A stretch of 6,898 nucleotides of DNA, from the NCBI GenBank assembly GCA_027311125.1, contig DAICZO010000421.1:1-6898 (forward strand), given 5' to 3'. Positions 1 to 5,877 of this stretch are shown piece by piece; positions within the stretch are counted from its first letter, which is position 1; the number at the start of each line of letters is the position of its first letter. The stretch comes from Acidobacteriaceae bacterium. GTDB taxonomy: Bacteria; Acidobacteriota; Terriglobia; Terriglobales; Acidobacteriaceae. The notes beneath the pieces were generated by a model. That model was not told the DNA's origin. It saw only the letters and a list, made by a program, of their open reading frames with translations, and did not search any database. Made by a program: the position numbers and the translations under genes.

Positions 1-1450
1 GGATCAGCAGGTTCTCTTCCGCCTTCACCGCCTCGCGGAAGCTGCTCAGAGCCGCCGTGTCCGCAGTCGCGCTCAGAGCAGCGCCCTCGTCACCGGCAAG
101 GTAAGCTGCCAGCGCGTTGTAGCCAAAAGGAGCAAGCTGCAGAAACGCCTTGGCTTGACGACGAAGTTTGATCTCAGCCGAGTTGGCGATATAGAGCTTG
201 GCCCGGTTCAGCCGAACGTTGGTGCGCAGGTTCCAGGCGGTGGCCGGAGCCTGCACCGTCGGGTCGCCCCCAACAATCAGCACAGCCGGAGCCTTCAGCG
301 TGTAGTGCAGCGAAGCCGTCCGGTCGCCATGGCCCACCAGCGACTGCGCAAACGTGACGTAGTCCGCCGTGCGGTGATGGTCAATGTTGTTCGTGTGCAG
401 CACCGTCCGGGCAAACTTCTGCAGCAGGTACGCCTCTTCGTTGGTCAGGCGATTGCCGCCAATCACGCCGATGGTGTTGCCCCCGCGGGTGTCGCGAAGT
501 TCCCGCAGCTTCTTGCCTACATGGTCCAGCGCAATCTCCCAGGAGACCGGCTTCAGCTCGCCATTCGCCTGCCGAACCAGTGGCTGGGTGATGCGCTCTT
601 CGTGATTGGCAAAGTCGAAGGCATAGCGGCCCTTGTTGCACAGAAAGTCGTTGTTGATGCCGGACTTGTCGCGGTTGTCGCCACGCACAATCTCGCTGCC
701 ATCGGACGTGCTGCGAACGCCCAGCGTTGTCTTGCAGCCATCGCCGCAGTGCGTGCAGACGGTGGCAACGTGGTTCATCTCCCACGGCCGGGTCTTGTAG
801 CGATAGGTGCCGGAGGTCAGCGCGCCCACCGGGCAGGCATCGATGCACATGCCGCACTGCTCGCAGTCCACATGGGCCAGATCGTCCGGGGAGAGCTGCG
901 CCGGAACGTTCGGTGCAATCACCGCCGAGCTGCCGCGGTTCTGGATGCCCAGCGCGAACACGTCCATGCCCTCGCCGCACATGCGCACGCAGCGATAGCA
1001 CAGGATGCAGCGTGGCCGGTCAAAGTACACCACCGGCGACCACTTCTGCTCTTCGCGGTGGTTCTTGGGTTCCGCATAGAAGCTCTCTGCCGCGCCGTAC
1101 TTGAAGGTCATGTCCTGCAGTTCACACTCGCCGCCCGCGTCGCACACGGGACAATCCAGCGGGTGGTTGCCAAGCAGCAGTTGCAGCGTGGCCTTGCGGG
1201 CCTGTGCAATCTCCGGAGTCTCGGTCTGCACCACCATGCCCTCGGCGATGGTCGTCGTACATGCGGTCGCCAGCTTAGGCTGCTTCTCAATCCGCACCAC
1301 GCACATGCGGCACGCAGCCTGCAGCGAGAGTCCCGGGTAATAGCAGAACGCCGGAATCTCAATGCCAGCCGACTTGCAGGCCTCAATCAGCAGCGTACCT
1401 GCCGGTGCGGTGATTTGTTTGCCGTCTACGATTAGGGTTACGTCAGCCAT
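1..1450 (-). CDS. nuoG: NADH-quinone oxidoreductase subunit G (partial, C-terminus beyond left edge)
   Basis: This is the large iron-sulfur subunit of the complex I input arm; it carries electrons from NuoF toward the quinone site. I translated the minus strand from ATG 1450-1448, and the frame stays open to the window edge (about 483 residues seen). An N-terminal [2Fe-2S] ferredoxin domain has C36, C47, C50 and C64 (N1b). A His-Cys3 motif follows with H96, C100, C103 and C109 (N5). Next come two CxxCxxCxxxC motifs, C148/C151/C154/C158 and C196/C199/C202/C206. A molybdopterin-oxidoreductase-type site has C232, C235, C239 and C271 (N7), and the start of the molybdopterin-oxidoreductase-like domain follows from about residue 280. 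The second complete four-cysteine motif is more than the textbook subunit needs. The start shares one base with the nuoF stop (TAATG), and GGAG lies 10 nt upstream (1464-1461). A formate dehydrogenase or hydrogenase subunit is less likely given the nuo context. The missing C-terminus cannot be judged. Confidence 0.95.
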   Translation of the reverse strand, partial: MADVTLIVDGKQITAPAGTLLIEACKSAGIEIPAFCYYPGLSLQAACRMCVVRIEKQPKLATACTTTIAEGMVVQTETPEIAQARKATLQLLLGNHPLDCPVCDAGGECELQDMTFKYGAAESFYAEPKNHREEQKWSPVVYFDRPRCILCYRCVRMCGEGMDVFALGIQNRGSSAVIAPNVPAQLSPDDLAHVDCEQCGMCIDACPVGALTSGTYRYKTRPWEMNHVATVCTHCGDGCKTTLGVRSTSDGSEIVRGDNRDKSGINNDFLCNKGRYAFDFANHEERITQPLVRQANGELKPVSWEIALDHVGKKLRELRDTRGGNTIGVIGGNRLTNEEAYLLQKFARTVLHTNNIDHHRTADYVTFAQSLVGHGDRTASLHYTLKAPAVLIVGGDPTVQAPATAWNLRTNVRLNRAKLYIANSAEIKLRRQAKAFLQLAPFGYNALAAYLAGDEGAALSATADTAALSSFREAVKAEENLLI

Positions 1451-2778
1451 TAGTGTCCTGCTCCAACCAACTGCTCCACCGTAATCAGTGTGGTTCCGGC
1501 CTTATGGCCTTCAATGTAGTCTTCAAACTCTTTGCGGAACTTCTTCACAAAGCCCAGTGTCGGCATCGCCGCGGCATCACCCAGCGGGCAGAACGTCCGG
1601 CCCATCATGTTCTCGGCCAGGTATTGCACGTTGTCGACATCCTTCTTGCTGCCGCCGCCGTTGTACACCCGCGTCAGGGTCTTCTTGATCCAGTCCGTTC
1701 CTTCGCGGCAGGGAATACACCATCCGCACGACTCATGCTGGTAGAAGCTGATCACGCGCATCGCAAACTCCACGATCGACACCGTCTCATCCAGCACCAC
1801 GATCCCGCCGGATCCCAGCATCGTCCCAGCCTTGCCCATCTGGTCGAAGTCCAGGCCTACGTCGATCTCATCCGCCGTCAGCACCGGGCACGAAGACCCG
1901 CCAGGCACCACGGCCTTCAGCTTCTTGCCGTCCTTGATGCCACCTGCGACTTCATAGATCGCCTTGCGCAGGCTGTAGCCCATGGGCAGTTCATACACGC
2001 CCGGCCGCTCCACATGGCCGGAGATACCAAACAGCCGCGTCCCGCCATTGCGTTCCGTGCCCAGCTTCGCATACGCCTCGCCGCCCATCAGCAGAATATG
2101 CGGCGCATTCGCGATCGTCTCGGCGTTGTTGATCACCGTCGGTCCACCGTACAGACCCACCACCGCCGGGAACGGAGGCTTGATGCGCGGCACTCCGCGC
2201 TTGCCTTCCAGTGACTCCATCAGCGCTGACCCTTCGCCCACTTCATACGCGCCCGCGCCCGTCTGCGTAATGATGTCAAAGTCAATGCCGGAGCCGAAGA
2301 TATTCTTGCCCAGAAAGCCCTTGGCATACGCATCCGCGACCGCCTTCTCCACCTGCTTCAGCAGGTAGCGGTACTCGCCGCGAAGATAAATAAAGCCCAG
2401 CTTGGAGCCGATGGCCAGCCCCGCAATCATCGTTCCTTCAATTACCGAGTGCGGATCGTGCAGAAAGATCACATGGTCTTTGCAGGTACCTGGCTCTGAC
2501 TCGTCGCCATTCACCAGCACGTACTTTGGCTTCTCGGAGACCTTGGGCACGAACGACCACTTCATGCCGGTAGGGAAGCCCGCTCCACCACGGCCGCGCA
2601 GTCCGCTGGCCTTCATCGTGTTGATGATCCAGTTCGACATCTCCGCACCCTGGGAGATCGCCAACTGCACTGCCTTGTATCCATCGAGTTCGATGTACTT
2701 CTCAATATCCGCCGCGCCCTGGCCAAAGCGGCGCGATACGATCTTCACTTCATCGGGATGACTGACAAGCGTTGGCAT
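1450..2778 (-). CDS. nuoF: NADH-quinone oxidoreductase subunit F, with Gly at the Glu183 position
   Basis: NuoF is the FMN-containing subunit that oxidises NADH and passes electrons to cluster N3. It has 442 residues, close to the E. coli protein, and the two can be numbered in parallel without gaps up to about residue 190. The glycine-rich FMN/NADH loop RGRGGAGFPTG is at 61-71. The motif NGDESEPGT is at 90-98 and includes E95, the counterpart of the conserved E. coli Glu95. N3 ligands are C351, C354, C357 and C397. The stretch at 178-183 reads Y-E-V-G-E-G, where E. coli has Y-I-C-G-E-E. The second Glu (E. coli E183), which contacts the NADH ribose and discriminates against NADPH, is therefore Gly here (codon GGG, 2232-2230). 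ATG 2778 directly follows the nuoE stop (TAGATG), with AAAGGA 10 nt upstream. Identity as NuoF is secure; nucleotide preference is open. Confidence 0.97.
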   Translation of the reverse strand: MPTLVSHPDEVKIVSRRFGQGAADIEKYIELDGYKAVQLAISQGAEMSNWIINTMKASGLRGRGGAGFPTGMKWSFVPKVSEKPKYVLVNGDESEPGTCKDHVIFLHDPHSVIEGTMIAGLAIGSKLGFIYLRGEYRYLLKQVEKAVADAYAKGFLGKNIFGSGIDFDIITQTGAGAYEVGEGSALMESLEGKRGVPRIKPPFPAVVGLYGGPTVINNAETIANAPHILLMGGEAYAKLGTERNGGTRLFGISGHVERPGVYELPMGYSLRKAIYEVAGGIKDGKKLKAVVPGGSSCPVLTADEIDVGLDFDQMGKAGTMLGSGGIVVLDETVSIVEFAMRVISFYQHESCGWCIPCREGTDWIKKTLTRVYNGGGSKKDVDNVQYLAENMMGRTFCPLGDAAAMPTLGFVKKFRKEFEDYIEGHKAGTTLITVEQLVGAGH

Positions 2779-3288
2779 CTACTTCACATCCTTTCCCTGA
2801 CCATCGCGATACTGCTGCAGTACAACGTCGACCTTCTCAGGGGTAAGTTCATCATGAAAGTCATAGTTCACCTGCATGGCCGGCGCCCAGCAGCACGCCC
2901 CAATACACTCGACCTCTTCCAGCGAGAACGTACCATCCGCCGTGGTCTCTTTGTGGCCTATGCCCAGTGTCTTCTTGCAGTGGTCCAAAATCCCGTAACC
3001 GCCGCGTAGCATGCAGGAGATGTTGGTGCACACCTGCACGTTGTACTTGCCCGCTGGCTTGGTCCGCAGCATGGAGTAGTAGCTCAGCACATTGCGCACT
3101 TCCAGATCGTTGATGCCGATGCGCACGGCAATCTCCGACACCGCCGCGTCCGAGACATACCCGATCTCATCCTGCGCATACAGCAGCATCGGTACCAGCG
3201 CCGAGCGCTTCACCGGATAGATCGTAACGAGATGGTCGAAGCGCGCTGCTAGCTCCGGCGAGAAGATGGTGTTGGTAACTGTACTCAC
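2779..3288 (-). CDS. nuoE: NADH-quinone oxidoreductase subunit E
   Basis: NuoE is a thioredoxin-fold [2Fe-2S] protein (cluster N1a) that pairs with NuoF at the NADH-oxidising tip of complex I. It has 169 residues, a normal length. The four ligands are visible: C87 and C92 in CTNISC, then C128 and C132 in CIGACCWAP. An additional cysteine, C133, sits directly beside the last ligand. The start is GTG (3288-3286). It overlaps the stop of the preceding small gene as GTGA and has GGGAG (3301-3297) 8 nt upstream. The nearby ATG at 3293 belongs to the preceding frame and stops after two codons, so GTG is the start. The gene ends TAG directly against the nuoF ATG. I see nothing unusual in the catalytic parts. 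Confidence 0.96.
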   Translation of the reverse strand: MSTVTNTIFSPELAARFDHLVTIYPVKRSALVPMLLYAQDEIGYVSDAAVSEIAVRIGINDLEVRNVLSYYSMLRTKPAGKYNVQVCTNISCMLRGGYGILDHCKKTLGIGHKETTADGTFSLEEVECIGACCWAPAMQVNYDFHDELTPEKVDVVLQQYRDGQGKDVK

Positions 3289-3677
3289 TGCATTAGCTCC
3301 CGCGTCAGCCGTTCGGCTGTAAAGTCCATGTCTTCCGTTACTGGGCCGATCGTGATCGTTCCATCCTCGTTGATGTGGAACGGTTGCGATCGATCGTTGT
3401 CCTCGGTCATTTCACTGGGCGTAAAACGGAGCCAGCGGGTGTTGACGCGAAGCAGAATCTCGTTGCTGCCTACTTCAACCACTGCATGATGACGGCTGTT
3501 AAGTCCATGGGCCGCCGCATAACTGCGAAGCTGCGAGGCGAACGATGTCCAGAGTTCGATGTGGAGTCGTTCGTCGATCAATCCATACCTCAGGGGCAAA
3601 AAGCCCTGTCCTGCGCTCAAAGCCACAACCGCCACTGCCCCGGCCAAAATCTCTTGCTTACCGGTCAATCTCACCAA
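3285..3677 (-). CDS. Unrecognised small protein with a probable N-terminal membrane segment, inside the nuo operon
   Basis: I do not recognise this protein. It is up to 130 residues long and lies in the nuoD-nuoE slot, where standard nuo operons have no gene. After a short basic N-terminus (R3, K7), residues about 9-28 are hydrophobic (ILAGAVAVVALSAGQGFLPL) and look like a single membrane anchor or uncleaved signal. The rest looks like a small alpha/beta domain: a helix around 33-56, a strand-rich part around 63-85, an acidic turn, the motif HINEDGTITIGPVTEDMDF, and a C-terminal helix. There are no cysteines, so it is not an iron-sulfur protein. No early ATG exists. Candidate starts are TTG 3677, GTG 3674, TTG 3668 and TTG 3647, none with a strong ribosome binding site. 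With TTG 3677 it overlaps nuoD by 20 bp, and its TGA overlaps the nuoE GTG by 4 bp. Tight coupling on both sides suggests a complex I accessory or assembly role, which is inference only. Confidence 0.75.
   Translation of the reverse strand: MVRLTGKQEILAGAVAVVALSAGQGFLPLRYGLIDERLHIELWTSFASQLRSYAAAHGLNSRHHAVVEVGSNEILLRVNTRWLRFTPSEMTEDNDRSQPFHINEDGTITIGPVTEDMDFTAERLTRELMQ
3297..3301 (-). promoter_or_regulatory. Ribosome binding site of nuoE
   Basis: GGGAG lies inside the end of the small unknown gene, 8 nt before GTG 3288. It supports GTG as the nuoE start and fits translation coupled to the upstream gene. Confidence 0.65.
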
Positions 3678-4914
3678 GCACGATGTCGATGGAGCCGATC
3701 ACTGCGACCACGTCGGCCAGCAACCGGCCTTTGCACATCGTCTCCAGCGCCTGCAACGTTGCGAATGACGGATTGCGCATGTGCACCCGGTACGGCTTGG
3801 CCGTTCCGTCCGACACCACGTAATACGCCATCTCGCCGCGGGGCGATTCAATCGCCTGCAGCACTTCGCCCGCCGGTACGCCAAAGCCTTCCGTGACGAT
3901 CTTGAAGTGATGGATCAACGACTCCATCTGCGTCTTCATCTGTTCACGATCCGGCAGAATGATCTTCGGTGCGTCCGCAACGATCCGGCCCGAAGGCATC
4001 CCGTCCAAAGCCTGCTGCGCAATCTTGACCGACTCGTGCATCTCTTCCATGCGGACCACGTACCGGGCCCACACGTCACCTTCCTGAGAGACCGGCACCT
4101 TGAACTGGAACTTGTCGTAGCCGCTGTACGGCATATCGCGACGCAGGTCCCAGTCCACGCCCGAAGCGCGCAACGGAGGCCCAGTCACACCCAGCGCAAT
4201 CGCATCCGCAGCCGACAGGTAGCCAATGCCCTTCAGGCGACCCATCCAGATTGGATTGCCCGTCAGCAGATTCTCGTACTGCTGAATCTTCTCCGGCATC
4301 ATCTTCAAAAAGTTACGGACTCGCTCGTAGAAGTCGGTGGGTGGCTCCAGGCTGACGCCGCCAATGCGGAAGTAGCTGGTCATCATCCGCTGTCCGGCAA
4401 CGCCCTCAAAGATGCGCAGAATCTCTTCGCGCTCGCGGAAGCAGTACAGAAACACCGTCAGCGCGCCAATGTCCATGGCATGCGTCCCCAGCCATACCAG
4501 GTGCGACTGGATGCGGGTCAACTCGTTCAACAGCACGCGCAGGTACTGGGCACGCTCCGGAATCTCCAACTCCAGCAGCTTCTCAACCGCCAGGCAGTAG
4601 CACAGGTTGTTGGACATCGGCGAGAGGTAGTCGATGCGATCGGTCAGCGGCACCACCTGCTGGTAGAACTTCGCCTCGCAGGTCTTCTCAATACCAGTGT
4701 GCAGATAGCCGATATCCGGGGCCAGCGCGACGACCGACTCGCCATCGATCTCCAGCACCAGGCGAAGCACGCCGTGGGTAGAGGGGTGCTGAGGACCCAT
4801 GTTGATGACCATGGTGTGGTCTTTGGTCGGGTCCGATCCATTGTGGCGCGCGGCGTCGGCTATTACGTCTTCTACTCCAGGAATCTGAAGCTCAGGGGCG
4901 GCAAGGGGTGCCAT
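3658..4914 (-). CDS. nuoD: NADH-quinone oxidoreductase subunit D (49 kDa type)
   Basis: NuoD is the hydrogenase-large-subunit-like protein that forms the quinone-binding cavity together with NuoB and NuoA/NuoH. It has 418 residues and is separate from NuoC, unlike the fused NuoCD of E. coli. Quinone-site residues known from the Thermus subunit Nqo4 are all present: H47 (Nqo4 H38, in HPSTHG), Y96 (Y87, in RIDYL) and D148 (D139, in GTHAMDIGAL). The conserved segments IGYLHTGIEKT (68-78) and FREREEIL (159-166) also match. ATG 4914-4912 shares one base with the nuoC stop (TAATG), and GGAGGG (4929-4924) sits 9 nt upstream. The stop TAA (3660-3658) lies inside the start region of the next gene. The catalytic core looks fully functional. 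The N-terminal 30 residues are a variable extension. Confidence 0.97.
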   Translation of the reverse strand: MAPLAAPELQIPGVEDVIADAARHNGSDPTKDHTMVINMGPQHPSTHGVLRLVLEIDGESVVALAPDIGYLHTGIEKTCEAKFYQQVVPLTDRIDYLSPMSNNLCYCLAVEKLLELEIPERAQYLRVLLNELTRIQSHLVWLGTHAMDIGALTVFLYCFREREEILRIFEGVAGQRMMTSYFRIGGVSLEPPTDFYERVRNFLKMMPEKIQQYENLLTGNPIWMGRLKGIGYLSAADAIALGVTGPPLRASGVDWDLRRDMPYSGYDKFQFKVPVSQEGDVWARYVVRMEEMHESVKIAQQALDGMPSGRIVADAPKIILPDREQMKTQMESLIHHFKIVTEGFGVPAGEVLQAIESPRGEMAYYVVSDGTAKPYRVHMRNPSFATLQALETMCKGRLLADVVAVIGSIDIVLGEIDR

Positions 4915-5405
4915 TAGCGGTAGCCCTCCACGGGATAGTCCTTACGCAGAGGATGGCCTTGCCAGTCCTCAGGCATCATGATGCGGCGGAGGTTGGGATG
5001 ACCACCAAAGTGGACACCGAAGAGATCGAATACTTCGCGCTCGTAGAAGTTCGCCGAGGGCCATACCGCGGTCATCGTATCCACCGAGGCATCCCCGCTA
5101 TCCAGCCGCACATGCAGCCGGATACGCGCCTTCAGACTGTGCGACAAAATGTGATACGTGATCTGAAACCGAGGCTCGGAAGGGTACCAGTCCACCGCCG
5201 TTACATCTTCCAGAAAGTTATATCCCGCAGCCTGAACCGCACGTCCAGCCGCAACCAGATTCTCGCGCGCGACAGTAATGGTCAGCTCGGCCCGGTCATA
5301 CTTGGCATCGATCGCCAGATCTTTCAGAGCAACCACGGCGGGTACTTCGGGGTAGGCCGCGAAGACGGCTTCAGTACCGCGAACAGCGGAGGCGGGGTCG
5401 TACAT
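4914..5405 (-). CDS. nuoC: NADH-quinone oxidoreductase subunit C (30 kDa type)
   Basis: NuoC is a peripheral-arm subunit without cofactors that packs against NuoD and NuoB. The chosen start is ATG 5405-5403 (protein begins MYDPASAV), giving 163 residues. The frame is open upstream to an ATG at 5471, but that part lies inside nuoA and does not resemble the family. A good ribosome binding site, AAGGGAGA (5421-5414), is placed 8 nt before ATG 5405. The 30-kDa signature is at 121-158: YEREVFDLFGVHFGGHP, then LRRIMMPEDW, then GHPLRKDYP. The gene begins one base after the nuoA stop. In the common bacterial order nuoB would lie between these two genes, and there is no room for it here. The protein ends GYR*, with TAATG leading into nuoD. 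Confidence 0.96.
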   Translation of the reverse strand: MYDPASAVRGTEAVFAAYPEVPAVVALKDLAIDAKYDRAELTITVARENLVAAGRAVQAAGYNFLEDVTAVDWYPSEPRFQITYHILSHSLKARIRLHVRLDSGDASVDTMTAVWPSANFYEREVFDLFGVHFGGHPNLRRIMMPEDWQGHPLRKDYPVEGYR

Positions 5406-5406
5406 A

Positions 5407-5820
5407 CTAGAGGTCTCCCTTGTCGTTGGCCCAGTCAAGAATGCCCTTCTTCCAGACATAGAACAGACCAACCGCTACGAAGCCGAGATACACCAGCATC
5501 TCGTAAAACCCAAACATCTTCGAGCCAGTTATCTCCGGAAGACGCTTGAAGATCACCGCCCACGGAAGCATGAACACCGCTTCCACGTCGAATAGGATGA
5601 ACAACATGGCCACCATGTAGAAACGCACCGAAAAACGTCCGCGCGCATCGCCTACCGGGTCCATGCCGCACTCATAGGCGCCAGCCTTGGTGCGAGAGTT
5701 TTTATGCTTGCCGATGAGAAAAGAGACTCCCACCATGCCGCAGGCTAGTCCAAGAGCGGCTAGAACTTGCAAGACCAGCGGAAGATAATTCCAGATGTAG
5801 GGATATGTTTGCATCGCCAT
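5407..5820 (-). CDS. nuoA: NADH-quinone oxidoreductase subunit A (ND3 type)
   Basis: NuoA is a three-helix membrane subunit at the junction of the peripheral and membrane arms; its long first loop lines the quinone entry. Numbered from ATG 5820, it has 137 residues. Membrane segments lie at about 13-36, 64-92 and 101-123. The loop motif YECGMDP is at 49-55, with C51 equivalent to the redox-sensitive ND3 cysteine. The acidic helix motif FDVE is at 77-80, followed by PWAV. The frame extends upstream to a TTG at 5847, but that start would fall upstream of the likely transcription start. ATG 5820 or ATG 5814 is more plausible, and GAAG stands 6 nt before the latter. The stop TAG is one base from the nuoC start. 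This is the first nuo gene of the operon and is preceded by a promoter-like sequence. Confidence 0.93.
   Translation of the reverse strand: MAMQTYPYIWNYLPLVLQVLAALGLACGMVGVSFLIGKHKNSRTKAGAYECGMDPVGDARGRFSVRFYMVAMLFILFDVEAVFMLPWAVIFKRLPEITGSKMFGFYEMLVYLGFVAVGLFYVWKKGILDWANDKGDL
5414..5421 (-). promoter_or_regulatory. Ribosome binding site of nuoC
   Basis: AAGGGAGA lies at the very end of the nuoA coding region, 8 nt before ATG 5405. It decides the nuoC start against the longer frame that begins at 5471. Confidence 0.7.
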
Positions 5821-5825
5821 CTTCG

Positions 5826-5854
5826 ACTCTAAGATTGCGGCTGACAAGTGTCAA
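5826..5854 (-). promoter_or_regulatory. Candidate sigma70-type promoter for the nuo operon
   Basis: On the minus strand a perfect -35 box TTGACA (5854-5849) is followed by a 17-bp spacer and a -10-like box TAGAGT (5831-5826; four of six consensus bases). Transcription would start near 5819, within the first codons of nuoA. The mRNA would then be leaderless or use the second ATG at 5814. It lies in the only real gap between the peptidase gene and nuoA, where an operon promoter is expected. Read-through from the peptidase gene is also possible because no terminator is visible in the gap. Confidence 0.5.
5842..5853. repeat. 12-bp palindrome overlapping the -35 box of the nuo promoter
   Basis: TGACA-AG-TGTCA is a perfect inverted repeat with 5-bp arms and a 2-bp centre. 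It covers most of the putative -35 box and could be an operator. A sequence this short can also arise by chance, and no regulator family is identified for it. Confidence 0.35.
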
Positions 5855-5877
5855 GCAGCGAACGGCTGGCTGGCTGA

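Noticed and set aside
155..1435. 426-residue plus-strand open frame opposite nuoG
   Set aside because: It lies fully antisense to nuoG, whose cysteine motifs are unmistakable. Its product is rich in Arg, His, Ala and Val with no recognisable domain, as expected from a GC-rich mirror frame.
1453..2214. 253-residue plus-strand open frame opposite nuoF
   Set aside because: It is antisense to conserved NuoF and shows no family motif or credible ribosome binding site context.
3781..4917. 378-residue plus-strand open frame covering nuoD
   Set aside because: It is the mirror of nuoD, with biased composition (Arg, His, Gln, Leu) and no domain. The length results from rare stops opposite a GC-rich gene.
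5406..5471. N-terminal extension of nuoC from ATG 5471
   Set aside because: The extra 22 residues lie inside nuoA and do not resemble NuoC, whereas a good ribosome binding site stands before ATG 5405.
5821..5847. TTG start for nuoA at 5847
   Set aside because: It would lie upstream of the -10 box of the likely promoter and lacks a ribosome binding site; ATG 5820 or 5814 fits better.
5863..5876. Short tandem repeat (CGGC/TGGC units) after the peptidase gene, considered as a terminator
   Set aside because: Only about three 4-bp units, with no hairpin and no T-run, so neither a terminator nor a meaningful repeat is supported.
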